The notes under the pieces: model-generated
What the model was told of the DNA's origin: nothing
Databases searched by the model: none
The model's input: the letters and a program-made list of their open reading frames with translations, nothing else
Shown: one piece after another, positions 48,016 to 59,789 of the stretch
How the letters are laid out: every line of letters starts with the position of its first letter
Position numbering within the stretch: position 1 is the stretch's first letter
Source of the DNA: Diorhabda sublineata
Lineage: Eukaryota > Arthropoda > Insecta > Coleoptera > Chrysomelidae
DNA length: 64,000 nucleotides
NCBI RefSeq assembly: GCF_026230105.1
Contig: NC_079485.1
Coordinates: 22,115,572 to 22,179,571 of the forward strand
Reading direction: 5' to 3'
Program-made: the position numbers and the translations under genes

Positions 48016-49040
48016 TTTATCTGAATTCCAAGTAAAAATATAAAAAATAACTCACCTAATCAAATTTGTTGAATTCGCCTTCATGGTTTTCTAGTTACAC
48101 AAAATATATCACGAAAATTTCTTTTACTTTTCACACTAAATGTGCGATTCTCAAATGTTTAAACAAAATCCCTACAAAATTCTACAAAATCATTCTCACT
48201 AGAACGATATTTTAAGAAAAACAGAAAAATACCAATCATTTATGTTTCCTAGTAGTTTTTCAAAAAAATTCCGTTCTTACAAACACATTTTTTTATAAAA
48301 ACTTTGGAAAGTAGATCATATATATAAGGGTGAGCCATTAGTATTTGAGATTTAAAAAAAATTCATTTTCCTAGCTATTTAAATATCAATCATGGTTACA
48401 ATTTAAACTTATTTACAGGACGCTCCCACCATTCTAAGAGGATTCTGATGTCTCATGATATCAAATGAATTTCACCAATTCATGTATAAAACTTTTTTAT
48501 ACCTAGTTATGTAATTCAATTTTTTAGAAGTTTCCATTTATATTTCCGTGATGGTGGACACATTATTTTATAAAAATATGTTTCCTCATTCTGACACAAC
48601 TTTGGTCTTAATAAAAAAATAAATTGGTGTGAAAATAATGGACGCTATCTTCCTTCCAGTTATGTGAATAGGTGACAAAAAGTCAAGAGCCGAGACATAC
48701 AATATAGTAGAAACCTAATATTGAAATGAGCTCAGTGTGAGCTTCTGTACACAGATGACGATGCTAGTGTTGAAAATCTAAACCAAATTTACGTTTTAGT
48801 TTTTTCAAAGAGAATAAGTGACGCAATTTGCTAATTTGTGCCCTGAGTAAATACTTCTGATTTCAAGATAAATTTCCGCCTTTCCATTTTGCATTCGTGA
48901 GTATTTCGTTAATCACCACAGAAATTTCCATATTCCAATTTTTTGAACTTTTTTTTTTATTTGGAGAACTTCAAATGCAAAATTTTCGAAAATAAACCGT
49001 CAGAAGTTAAGGATATGAAAGCTGCAAGGCAAACTTTGGT
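48016..49040. other. No recognised gene
   Basis: AT-rich sequence. TAAGGGTGAGCCATTAGTAT at 48326 looks like a mariner-type terminus, but no partner end was found. Confidence 0.4.
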
Positions 49041-49059
49041 ATTCCAAAAGCATATTAAT

Positions 49060-49980
49060 AACTTCAATTTCTTTTTTATCTAGGCCCGTCCATTCACTCA
49101 CAGCGTCCTGTAATTCTTGTGGACTTATGGACGGGTCCACCTCATATGACAGTGAAGACCGCCTCCCTTCTCTTCACCGTCATGTTATCAACATTTGCCC
49201 CCATTTTCTTTTTAATTTCCCCTTTTATCTTTTCAGCTGCTCCTTGGCCCTTCAGTTTTACTAGGAGGTCACCCTCGCCCGTTTTTCGGACGGACTCTAC
49301 TTTTATCCCTAACTCCTCTACCTTAACATTTGTATTTATATTTTTCAGTACCTCCGTGAACATTTGGGAGCCAGTTTTTATGAACCAGTTCATATTTCCT
49401 TTCCTCCCACAAATTCTATTAATTTTCTAGCCTTTTTTTATTGACACCCTCCACTATAATTATTTTTATTTCTTTTTCTTCCCTCTCCTCCGCTAATCTC
49501 ACCATTTCCTCTATTGTTCTATACCACTCCTCTTCTTCTTTTTCCCATTCCCCCCCTTACCATATAATTGTACCAGGTCCTTTCTCTATTTTTCGTTTTT
49601 AATTTATTTTTAATAATATCACATTGACCTGGTTCCAAATCATCCAGAACCCCCCACATTTCCTCCCTGATCCTTTTAATTGTCTCTATAGTGACTTCTC
49701 ACTCCCTCTTTTTAGTTGTCCCCGCCTCCCTGAACATAATTGTTTTTAGTATCCCATTCCCACTACTTTCTTCTTTCGTCGATTCTTGTTCCTCGATTAT
49801 CGTCGATTGTATCTCCTCCCCGCTCCTGTTTACCTTTTTATTTTTCTTTTGTCTTTCCAGTAGCTCCTCTTCAAATTTCCTACGTTCCTCTTCTTCCTCC
49901 CCCTTTCTTCTTACCTCTTCCTCTACCGTTTTCTTTTTCTCCTTATTTCTAAGTTTTTTGTTTTGATGTAAAAATTCCAT
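49060..49980 (-). pseudogene. LINE ORF1 (Gag-like), R1-type
   Basis: The minus-strand frame at 49980-49699 encodes a highly charged Lys/Glu-rich, probably coiled-coil segment (KKKTVEEEVRRKGEEEEERR). A second frame at 49393-49142 reads ELGIKVESVRKTGEGDLLVK and KRREAVFTVI, the RNA-binding region of R1-clade ORF1 proteins that precedes the CCHC fingers. Similarity (SPQELQDAVSEWTGLD) goes on to about 49080, in a new frame. It is truncated before the zinc fingers and ORF2. The plus-strand Ser/Phe-rich frames here are antisense shadows. Confidence 0.6.
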
Positions 49981-50270
49981 GTGAATCCCACCAGTGGGGA
50001 CGTGTGAATGTCCGAGGGGGCAGTGCGCCCTTACAACGGTAAGACAGATTACTCTGGGAGGTCGCCAGGTATCCCAGAGGCACCGTTTAAGACTGACTCA
50101 CGCGCAGCCATACATCCCATAACCACGGTAGCTTGACAGCGTAGGATTACGGATTCTTTTCTCGAGGTTTATCCCTCTGTGTATTTTTGGTCCGCGGGCG
50201 ATTATTGGGGAACGCATTTGTTCCTTTATTCATCACCTATCCGATAAGGTAGGTCGGTCATGTTTCCTCT
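49981..50270 (-). other. GC-rich 5' UTR of the LINE at 49.1-50.0 kb
   Basis: This block is far richer in GC than its surroundings and lies directly upstream of the ORF1 frame on the minus strand (for example TCCCACTGGTGGGATTCAC at its inner end). Its composition matches the R1-type LINE rather than the AT-rich flank, so it is probably the 5' leader. Confidence 0.5.
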
Positions 50271-51000
50271 TACAACAAATTGAGCGACTCGAATTCGAAA
50301 ATTTTCAATCAACATAAAGTGACAATCGACCCCATTTGGCTCCAATGAATGCGAGAGATATCTTTATGTTTGCATTGAGCTACTCTCGATAGCTCGACAC
50401 GTTTTTTCGATTGTTAAAACTTTTCTTTTCTTGTAGGATTCTTAAAGTCGCAAGATTAAGAATAGCTGGTTAAGAGCCGTAACGAACAGATAAAATGATT
50501 CACCTTGCTGCTGTTCACGTTAAAAAACTTGAAATGCTCAAAAACAAGATATTTATTGGTTCACAGTACGAGTACTCTCCGAACTTCTCAAGCACAGAGG
50601 ACAATTTCTTTTTATCACTTTTATCTTCAAATTCTATGCCCTCATAGCCCAAGAAGAACTTTGACTTCGTTCGTTTTGTTGGATTTGCCACTAGTTAGCA
50701 TGTAAAGTTCGAATTTTTGTTTTTTGAAACAATATGTTCACAAAGAAACTGTGATAATAGAGATTTTGAGTGAAAACACCCAAAACTATTGAGTAAATTC
50801 TATCCAGCAATATTTTCCGATGTCACTCTCGTGTCTTAAGTTTTTTCTACGCACTCTCTACCTGCTGTAACCGTGTACTGCGATCAACCGCGTTTTCCGC
50901 TACCTTGCCACCTTTACAAGATTTTCCGCACACAATTGTAATTACAAAGTTTGTTTTCCAATCACGCTTCGATTTTTACCGTATGCCACCATGTAAAAAG
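50271..51000. other. No recognised gene
   Basis: Nothing recognised on either strand. Confidence 0.4.
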
Positions 51001-51004
51001 AGAC

Positions 51005-51240
51005 AGCAAAGACTGTAATAATTATAAAGGAATATCTTTGTTATGTACAACGTTAAAGCTTTTTGAACAAATTATTGAAGAGACTGTGAGCTAAAATAGA
51101 ACCAACTTTGAAAAAGACAAAAAGTGGATTTCAAAAAAGCAAAAGCACACAAGATCATGTGATCACAATACGACCGTACATTCTCTAGTTGACAGGGCAT
51201 TGGATTGATCTCATTGATCTAATGATCGAATACAATTCAG
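51005..51240 (+). pseudogene. RTE-type LINE reverse transcriptase fragment
   Basis: Plus-strand translation NNYKGISLLCTTLKLFEQII followed by EETVS, then DKKWISKKQKHTRSCDHNTT and VHSLVDRALD, is a decayed form of the NYRGISLL...Q.GF.KGRST.D.IFTL block that starts the RT palm in RTE/BovB-like LINEs. Only this short window is left. Confidence 0.6.
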
Positions 51241-51499
51241 CCGCGCAGCACATGTTTTGTAGTGGCAACTTCTGTCATACATAATATTGACAATTGATAA
51301 AAGAAATCGTATGTAGGAAAATGTTCTTGGTGGTAAGCATATTATTTTCTATTTTAATCATTTTATATTTTTGTTTCAGCTTTTCATTTCCTATTACGAG
51401 GAGTAGGCGGATTGAGGCATTGGAATCAACCAGGAAAAAGGTGTGATTCGTTGCGTGGAGTAGGCAGATTGCGACCACAAATATAAATGAATATCCACC

Positions 51500-51600
51500 C
51501 TATCCCCACCTTTCTCTTGATAATGGATCCAAAGTGGAAACCGAAACGTCGAGAATTTTTAAAATTCTAACACGGTTTAATCTGTGAACTTAGTTCTTTT
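51500..51600 (+). other. Retroelement terminus with hammerhead-like motif
   Basis: CTTGATAATGGATCCAAAG at 51516 is followed by TGGAAACCGAAACGTCGAG, the same layout (TGATGATG-like, GGATCC hairpin, CGAAACG) as retroelement tails. No coding part is attached, so the family is not certain. Confidence 0.4.
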
Positions 51601-53020
51601 GTTCATAATCCTGACCGCGGAAACTTAAAGAAGTTCGTAACTAATATATTGGGAAGAATTTGATTTGAATCTGATATAGAATAAAACTTTATTTTATTGG
51701 ATTTTTCAATTTGCATACATAAGTCGATTCGGCGAAACCATATCAGAGGATTGGATGATATCAAAAAACTATAAAATTTCTTGAATTGCAACTTTATTTT
51801 TTCTCTGGCATATAATCTGTATACAATAAAGCAGTTTCCAAATATGAAAAATATATATTTACGATCTAGGTGAATTTGCAAAACAAAGACATTTTTTACA
51901 CAGGCTTGAAGTAGTAAACATACACAGTATAATATTACCATTCTAATCTATTTTCCTTATTTGTAGGCATTTTTAGGGATGGAATTTGAAGGTAAATTAT
52001 ACTTGTAAATTTTTTAAAAGTAATAATCATATTTACATAATGGTACAGTATGTGATAAATTAGAAGAGATTTTTATTTATATAAATATGAAACCTCAACA
52101 ACTACATCTGTACTCGAATTTCTGCGATCAATTTACAATAAAAATAATTAGAACTTTTTTTTCAAGAATATCTGAGAGCTGGTCTCTAATGTATTTTTGG
52201 CAGGGTCGATGTAGTTGCAACAATACCTACAATTTCTTATTGAAAAATTATATTCAACATTACATAATATTGAATATAGCGAAATTGGAAGATTTAGTTG
52301 GTAGTAATTACCTATGTAAACTCGAGTATTTTATTTAAAAAATAGGAGGTTGGTGTATTATGTAAATGTAATTTTTTTTGGCTAAGAGTCTCGTTCAAAT
52401 TTGAACTTACTGCCTTTTGTAATGTATTCTCTAATAACATGATAATTTTCTTCAAGCGACAATATTTCTCTCATTTTCATATTTGTTGTAATCTCCCGCG
52501 CATAGTATACTAAAGTATTTGGTACAGCAGGATAAGGGAATCTATCTATTTTAAATGTATATAGTAGGACATTATTATTTTTACAATGTAAATATTAGAT
52601 ATCACGATTTTGTTTTAAAAATTTTACACCATTGTCTTAAGTACGGTGATCTTGCAGGCTAGTGGAAACATTCATGGTTTCACATCCAAAGTTGAGAAAA
52701 TATTGTTGGTCATCGAAGCTGCGTCGTCGGTGTTACAGTAAAATAACATCCAAATAATTATCCAAGCTCCAGCCCTGCAGGGGAAAATTCCTATATCAGA
52801 TCCATCTCCAAAATAAAACCATATCAAACTTCAAAATTCCCTTTTCTATCAATAAAAATTCCAACAATATTCTGTTTTCCTCTGTCTGCAGCTCTGCAGA
52901 GTTGGAACTGAGTGTCTTTTTCGGGTACGTTATTTAAAATGCTATTTATTTTGAAGCAAGTTGAATTCTATTTTTCACTAACGAATTTATTTTTGGAGCT
53001 TTGAGCTTGTCACAATCCTC
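51601..53020. other. No clearly recognised gene
   Basis: AT-rich sequence. The minus strand near 52685-52640 reads PARSPYLRQW, which recalls the WPARSPDLTPLDF block of mariner-type transposases, and the plus strand GGTGATCTTGCAGGC recalls the same region at 22480. The match is too short to call. Confidence 0.35.
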
Positions 53021-53024
53021 TGAA

Positions 53025-53080
53025 CATAATTTCATTCCCAGATGATGAATACATAAGTGTTTTTCGAGCCTTGAGAGTCC
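53025..53080 (+). mobile_element. Penelope-like element terminus
   Basis: CCCAGATGATGAATACATAA at 53038 followed by GTGTTTTTCGAGCC matches the ends of the PLE copies near 21.7 and 37.4 kb. No coding sequence is attached upstream. Confidence 0.6.
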
Positions 53081-53239
53081 AAGTTCCCGTCCCCATGATT
53101 TTGTCACAAAAAAGGTTCATAGATTTTGTTTTCTAATCATTTATTATTATATACATACATTTATGTACAGATAGATAGATAGGTAGTTAAATAGTTAAAA
53201 CAAAAACTATTATGTTGGAACTCTATTAATCTATAAGTG

Positions 53240-54058
53240 CGAGCTTTAGGGAAATGTTTTTCTAATTATTAGGGAAACTACATATAAATTGAGCAATGAG
53301 ATACAATTGATAGCGTAACTCGTACCATGTATGAAACATGTTTATTATAAATTAAAAGGGAAAATTACTTACGTTCCATTTAAAGATGATTTCCTAGATG
53401 TTAACATCTGGAGTGCGCTGTAGTAAAGGGTGAATGTTCATGGTAAAAGATGAATTTGCCGGTATTGAGGTTGATAATTGGATTTTAATTTATCGTCTTG
53501 ACGATTTTTTTATATTTTTAATTTTGCCTTTCAAGTTTGTAAATAACGGGGATAGTGTATCCTCTAATTTATGACATAGGTACATTGATGTTGTGTTTGG
53601 ATAGGATATATTTTAGTTTGTCAGATAATTGATTTGTCTAATGTAAAGCTATGTATGTATTATATTTTCTTCTTGGTTTGATTTGTTTGTGAATATAGAT
53701 TTAAGTTATTATTATTATTATGAAATCTATATAAACGTTATTCAATAATTTTATTAATTTGGTTTGAAGGATATTGATTAATATTTAGTGAGGTAGTTTC
53801 AAGTTTTTTAATTAATTCAGAGTGAACTTAGTTTTGTAGCCCTAACTGATAATCCTATAATGTTTGTGTTTTTGAATGGTGTGAATTATAATTTAGATAT
53901 CGACCACACCATGTTTCTTTCGTATATAATTTTATTATCGTTGGTTTTAATGAGTGTCATATCTAGAAAATTTATATAGAAATTGTTTTCTATTTCTATT
54001 GTGAATTGGATTTTAGGGTTAAATATATTAAAAGTATTTAGGAAATCATCAAATTCAT
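53240..54058 (-). pseudogene. Penelope-like element, RT C-terminal part and terminus
   Basis: On the minus strand from 54055 down: DEFDDFLNTFNIFNPKIQFT, IEIENNFYINFLDMTLIKTN and DNKIIYER, the block following YVDDI in PLE RT, with the conserved FLDMTL. This decays towards 53400. At 53290-53240 is the terminus with CCCTAATAATTAGAAAAAC and CCCTAAAGCTCGC, a mutated form of the CTGATGA...CGAAAGC motif. It abuts a PLE fragment in the opposite orientation at 54059. Confidence 0.65.
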
Positions 54059-54560
54059 CATATGGTCAGTCGGAGAGGCCACTCACCAATCGGATAACCT
54101 CTCATAAAAGCGATATCAAATTATATTTCGATAGGTGTTCCTTACCCACACACTCTTTTCATGAATTACTTTCTACGAATTATGAATCTGCTAAAGTTTT
54201 GACAACTGAGAACAACTACAAAAACGTCTATTTTTAGAAATATATATTGCCTAAAATGATCAAAGTATTGATAAAAAAACTGATTTAAATAACCTTAGTG
54301 TAATCTATGCATATCTTTTCAATTTTGAGAAAACTATATTCTATAAAAGAAATTCAGCACCATTTAACTAACCTTACCTAACTTTTAAAAATATAATGTA
54401 ATTTACAATTTAACAAATAAATATTCAGCTTCATTCATAACGACCTAACCTAATCTAACCTACAAAAATTCAATTTCATTCATAATTCAACCATTGAATA
54501 TTTGGATAACAACCAGAATCAGTATTTATTATTTATTTCACGAGTCTTTTTGTAAATAAT
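54059..54560 (+). pseudogene. Penelope-like GIY-YIG fragment with 3' region
   Basis: Translation from 54062 reads GQSERPLTNRITSHKSDIKL, FDRCSLPTHSFHELLSTNYE and SAKVLTTENNYKN, the latter two-thirds of the GIY-YIG endonuclease of the dominant PLE family. The frame ends at 54237. The 3' region follows, with GATTTAAATAACCTTAGTGT and a CCTAACCTAATCTAACCTAC stretch at 54445-54465. The first part of the domain, with the GIY motif, is lost at the junction with the inverted PLE on its left. Confidence 0.75.
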
Positions 54561-54714
54561 TTTTGACACTTATGATTCAATGATTTTATTAAACAATGAT
54601 AATCAACACGCTCCAATCCTAAACTAGTTAATATAAGTAATTTTTAATATAGTTCTTTTATATTCTACTAAGAATATAATTAATAATCTACTAATATATA
54701 CAGGTATATATTTA

Positions 54715-54716
<2 letters not shown>

Positions 54717-54766
<50 letters not shown>
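54717..54766. repeat. (TA)n microsatellite
   Basis: About 24 TA units flanked by imperfect TA-rich sequence. Confidence 0.95.
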
Positions 54767-54769
<3 letters not shown>

Positions 54770-54770
<1 letters not shown>

Positions 54771-57320
54771 TGTATAAAGTAACCACTCCTCAGCATTTAC
54801 ATGAGTTATTATGTAAGATATGTATGTGCACTGAAAATTCATTAAGGGAAATATAATAAAAACGAGTTCTTCCATGGGAAGAGATGATCAGCTCTTAGAA
54901 TTGATAGAATTATATAAAATTTTATTAAAACATTAGGGAAAATGATTTTCAATAATTATACCTTCTCGCTATATATTTGTATTTAAAAAAGTTGTCAAAT
55001 TTACAAGTAAAACTGTATATAAAAATACAAGATCGTTTACTTTTTAGTTATATGAAATACCTTTTTATTGTTTAAATTTATCTATGCAATATTTGCCTTT
55101 TTATCTTTCACAAAAATACTAAGTTTATTAACGGATTCAAGCATCTATATTGAATGGCTGTACTAGGCATGATACTACCGGTAGTTCGCCATAGTCGTGA
55201 CTATCGAATTTTTCAATGTTTTCGTAACTCCCTGGATCGTCTTGATAAGCAGAGACACTATTCCATTAGAACAGCGTGACTATTTTCACAAATATTATTA
55301 AATTATGACTTATTTGTACTTCTTTTTGCCATTTTATAAAATTCATATTGAATGTCACTTACTGGAAAAAGAAGGTGAAAAGATCTTTCGCAATTTTCCA
55401 GTCAGTTCGTGAGATTGGTCATCTTACGGTGACATAACTTTCAAGTATTCGTTTGTTTCTTTTCTTTTTAATGTTAATATTTGTTAATATTGATATTAAT
55501 TTCCCATTTTATTTCAGTTTTACAATAATTTGTTGGATTCTTGATGATACATTTTTTATTTCCAAATTCTTTTTAAATTGATTTTTAAAATGTAATTATT
55601 TATTTCACAAATTTCTTTTTCTTCTAGTTAAGTTCACTTTTAGATTTTGTTGACACATTGATTTTAAATTAGTTATTAATATTGATAAACATCAATCATA
55701 TGAAGAGGTTAAATATTAGGTACACTTTTATAAACAATAATCTCGTATTGTGTAAAAGTTTTCAAATTTAATAAATTCACACAATCTATTTGGTTTTGGA
55801 TATAAAAAAGATAAAAACTTCCAAACATTATATATTTCTATCCAATCATCTCTAGATTGAATAATCAGAATAGGGAGTCAGAACACACTGTGTAATATAT
55901 AACATTAACGTCGTCAATAAACTTTAATACAAACAAACGTTAAATAGATTGATTCCTATTAACATTTCTGAAAAATATTTATGATAAAACTGAAGTCATC
56001 GTGGAGTAGAATAAGTTTTTGTTAACTATGCAACACTGTTATAATAGTCCAAATTTTAGAAAAAAATTTTTGTTAATAACCTAACATTTATTCAAAGATT
56101 CTTTTGTTCTAGGAAAATGAAGTATAATTTCGTAAATGATTTTTTCCCAGAACTACGGTGTGGAGTTGGTATTAATCATTTAAGACAGTATTATGAAAAA
56201 CTTGAAGGCACATTGTTGTGACTTTTGCTTTTTTCAAATCAACCTAATTTCAAATTCCAAGGTGTGCCTTGTACATTTTACATTCATTTGCATTGAAGCA
56301 ACGTTTTCTAATCTGTAGTTTCTCTTAGAAATTTTAGGCGTCATCTAATAAGTATATAATTTAGGGGAATTTGACTTTACTGCGTATCACATTAGAACCC
56401 ACAAATGAATCAATCAAAGTTCCAGGCATAAGCAAGATCAGTAAAGGATTTAGTTACCGAAAGCAATATCAATACGCCCGTCTATTGAGGCAATATCTAC
56501 TTATTGAAAAAATTAGGCCCATTTGAAGAATACAAAGAAATTTCAATTAACGATATCTGAATGATGAATTTAAAAAGTTTCTAAGTTTGGAAAAAAGAGC
56601 TTTAAAATATTGTGACTTTGATTTGGAATAACTTTATTCACAATTCTCAAATAGAACCAAAAATCATATCTTTTCAGAGATTATTAATCTTTAACAACGC
56701 GCGCTCAATATTTCAACACAAGTACACGCGTGGTGTATTTTGTTCACCACCAAAACAATAAATGAAAAAGAGTTAAATAAGAAGAAATGTGTATGCTATA
56801 ATTTTACTCATCAAAACTTTTTATAAAAATTGATGAAAAATCTTTGAACAAATAAAAAAAAAAAAAGAAAATATGCATTTTTACAGAAATTATACCTTAC
56901 GAAGAATACTTTATTACAACTACACACTAAATTTAATCTGTTATGTCTCCGTTATTGTTGCATTACTGTATTTGCATAATCCTTTGCACAACGATCTATT
57001 ACCTGCGAGTATTATCAATTAAAATTCAATTAATTGACTTTTAGTAATGCATTTCTTTTAAATCTTATGGAAATTAAAACTACAGCACTTTACAACAGTT
57101 TATTTGAAAGATTTGAAAAGTCACAGTTGCTGCTGATTGCTAAGCCGCACCTCTACGCACCCAGGTGTAAGCAGGTATGATTTCATAAAAACTTCTCGTT
57201 CATTATGTATATTAATTTCATTTACACCACATTAAAGCTAATTTTTTTCTGTAATTAATTTTATGAAGGTGCTTGTAAAAAAACCGCAAATCGAAGTTTC
57301 CTTAATTGAAAGTATTGGAA
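54770..57320. other. 2.5 kb without a recognised gene
   Basis: AT-rich sequence on both strands with no coding similarity or terminal repeats that I can support. Confidence 0.4.
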
Positions 57321-57325
57321 ATAAA

Positions 57326-57828
57326 GTGACAGAGAGTGATGCTACTGGTTAGACAAGGATGCCAGCTGTACGCGTTTTTTGATCTATTGCGCATGCCTCG
57401 ATAAATTGTTGAAACACTCTAATTTAATGCTCTAAAAAAATAAACAGATAAAATATTAACATTAAAAAAATAATTAAATAATAATAATAAAGTTGGATAG
57501 GTACATAATCTAACAAAAATTTGACTTTATGAAGTTTTGTTTAGTAATTTCCAAAAGCATATTAAGTAGCATAGCTTTTATTTCAAAGTAAAAAATCTAA
57601 TTTGTTAAAAAAAATACTTATCAAAAAAAACCTTGATCATTTATCTGAAAGAAAATTTTAATATGTAAGTTTTGTTTAAGCTCTAATATTTTATTTATAT
57701 TTTCACTACAGACACAAATGACAAATTATTGACGCAATATCGGATGATTGTAAAGTTTTAATGATAAGTGCAGCAGGCATTTAGCGTCCTTGTTTAACCA
57801 GTAGCGTCGCGCACTCACTCTCTGTCAC
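57326..57828. mobile_element. Candidate MITE with imperfect terminal inverted repeats
   Basis: GTGACAGAGAGTGA at 57326, followed by TGCTACTGGTTAGACAAGGA, is inverted at 57828-57782 as GTGACAGAGAGTGAGTGCGC and GACGCTACTGGTTAAACAAG. The right copy has about 7 extra bases (GTGCGCG). The inner 430 bases are AT-rich and non-coding. Clear target duplications were not found. Confidence 0.6.
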
Positions 57829-57989
57829 TTACACACTGTATTACTAATAGTCAATGAATTAGATTTTAATTAATAGTACTCGCGGTAATTTTTAATTGGT
57901 ACCTTATGAAAAATACATTCTTCCACTTGTAAAAATACTTCCAAATGAGATTTTGATTGTGTACATTCTTCATGTCATAATTTTGCATC

Positions 57990-58735
57990 GGGATCTTAGA
58001 TTATTAGGAAAAGTCTTATAAATTTTTGAACTTCATTAATGTGCGTCGTGTTATATATAATTTGGCTTTTTATGTTTATTCCAGCTATGTTTAATAGTTG
58101 GAAAAATATCGCCCGTGGCCATCTTCTTGTCCTAGACACAGAATACGTACTACACATTTGTATCCACCCCTCATTTATTGGAATTGTAGTCCATAACAAT
58201 CTCCGGCTTCTTTTCAGTATTAATTGCAGAATCATCATGCATAGTAGAAAGGAGTATAACTGGTCTATTTTTTTTGCACTTATGACACAATAGTGACGTC
58301 TTTTTGGAACCCAAAGAAATATTATTTCGTTTTACTGGATAAAAACTCTGATGGCAGTTCTCTTTTATTTTTTGTCATTGTTCTAACAATAGTTGTTTTA
58401 TATAAAAAAATTCACGGCAAAAGGGTAGCGTGTATAGCAATTGTCGTATGTCAAATTTCTATTCTTTCCTTTCCATGGTTGCAGTAAATGATGCGTTATA
58501 TTATCTAGTGTCTTTGATTTCCTATATGGACTTTCTGGTTGTTGACCACAATAAATTTCCAAATTATTTTCATGAAAAGTTTTAGAGTCGCACAATACAA
58601 ACACTTTTACGCCATACTTGGAACGTGTTAAGGACACTTCAATGATAGGTTGGATACCAAGGTTATTTACTTTCTGTTTACTGTAAATGGTGTATTTTTT
58701 ACACCAGCGCGTGTAGTTGATTCTTAACAAATTCG
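57990..58735 (-). pseudogene. piggyBac transposase, C-terminal half
   Basis: The minus-strand frame 58730-58398 carries SKYGVKVFVLCDSKTFHENN (Asp of the DDE core), LEIYCGQQPESPY and RNLTYDNCYTRYPFA (the DNW block, with Cys in place of Trp). After frame changes come TKNKRELPSEFL and FGFQKDVTIVS, and at 58130-57990 RRWPRAIFFQLLNIAGINIK, the end of the catalytic domain. The N-terminal third is lost or unreadable and the Cys-rich C-terminal finger was not seen. Intact piggyBac cuts and pastes at TTAA. Confidence 0.8.
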
Positions 58736-58739
58736 ATGT

Positions 58740-59780
58740 GTTAGAGTAATTACTTCGAAAATGATTCGCAACTTTTCTATAAAAACTACGATTTCTTTCT
58801 AGACCTGTACAATTAGATTGACCAGTTCATTGCAGTACACCTATATTAAGATAGACAAAGTAGATAGTAGAGAAATTATGAAAAACAATTTAAGTTTAAC
58901 TTATTATTGATAGATGTCTGATTCAAAGTAAAAAAATAAATATCTTACTAATATAAATATTTTGCAAAATATATATTTCTTGAAGTTTAATGTCCACTTT
59001 TTTCCCATAATGTAATCTTGGAAGATACATTCAACTATGTGTGCAATGTTGGGTTTGATATGTACCAGAATGTTGTTTCTAGATCAATGTAGTCATAAGA
59101 ACATTTCAAGATATGTCACATATCATAGTGGCCATATTAAATCTTGAATTGTAACTTTGAACAATTTTGTTTCAGTAAGTTATGAGAACCCATTAAAAAA
59201 TATTTGCTTCTTCAGCATCAGTTCCAATGAGTGTTCTCCAAGACAATGCGTTGCAATCAATTAGAATTTGTGAGTCAATATTAGCATGAGATCGTTTTGG
59301 TTTTTGATTCCAAAGTATTGTTTTATTTTGCTGTAGAAGGATATTGTTAGGGACTTATTTGACTCTAGAATATTCCAATTTGTAATCTGTTGCTATAGCT
59401 GCTATTGAATAAATATTAAATAAAAAATAAACTGGTCTGTAATTTATGAACAGAGCTGTGATTGCGTTTACATTTCTACAAGTTAGATAATAAATATATT
59501 TCAAACTAGATTTTCGATTTATACATACATTTATTTACATCTCCAAGTAAATATTGTTTTACCACGGTCAGTAATTTGTATAACCATTTCTTTTATAAAC
59601 AAATTATTATATAATATAAATCATTCAGTTGTTGGTATCTATCTAATCGATAGTTTTTTGGAATTTTTTTCGTTAATGTGCTTTAAACTTTACATTATTC
59701 TTATATAAATCCTCAAGTATTATGACCAATTACATTAATTCATTCAGATTCAAGTAAGATCTTGGGTAATATTTCTAAGA
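58740..59780. other. No recognised gene
   Basis: AT-rich sequence. Possible decayed piggyBac coding at 58740-58850 is too weak to call. Confidence 0.4.
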
Positions 59781-59789
59781 GATTATAAT

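Noticed and set aside
49691..49966. Plus-strand Ser/Phe/Leu-rich frames that look like a membrane or low-complexity protein
   Set aside because: Antisense of the Lys/Glu-rich LINE ORF1 on the minus strand (codons for Glu/Lys read backwards as Ser/Phe/Leu).
52620..52700. Mariner transposase scrap on the minus strand
   Set aside because: Similarity covers about 10 residues, with a stop inside. Too short to list as an element.
54430..54470. A telomere (TTAGG)n array
   Set aside because: Only two to three degenerate units occur, always inside PLE 3' regions, so this is not a telomere array.
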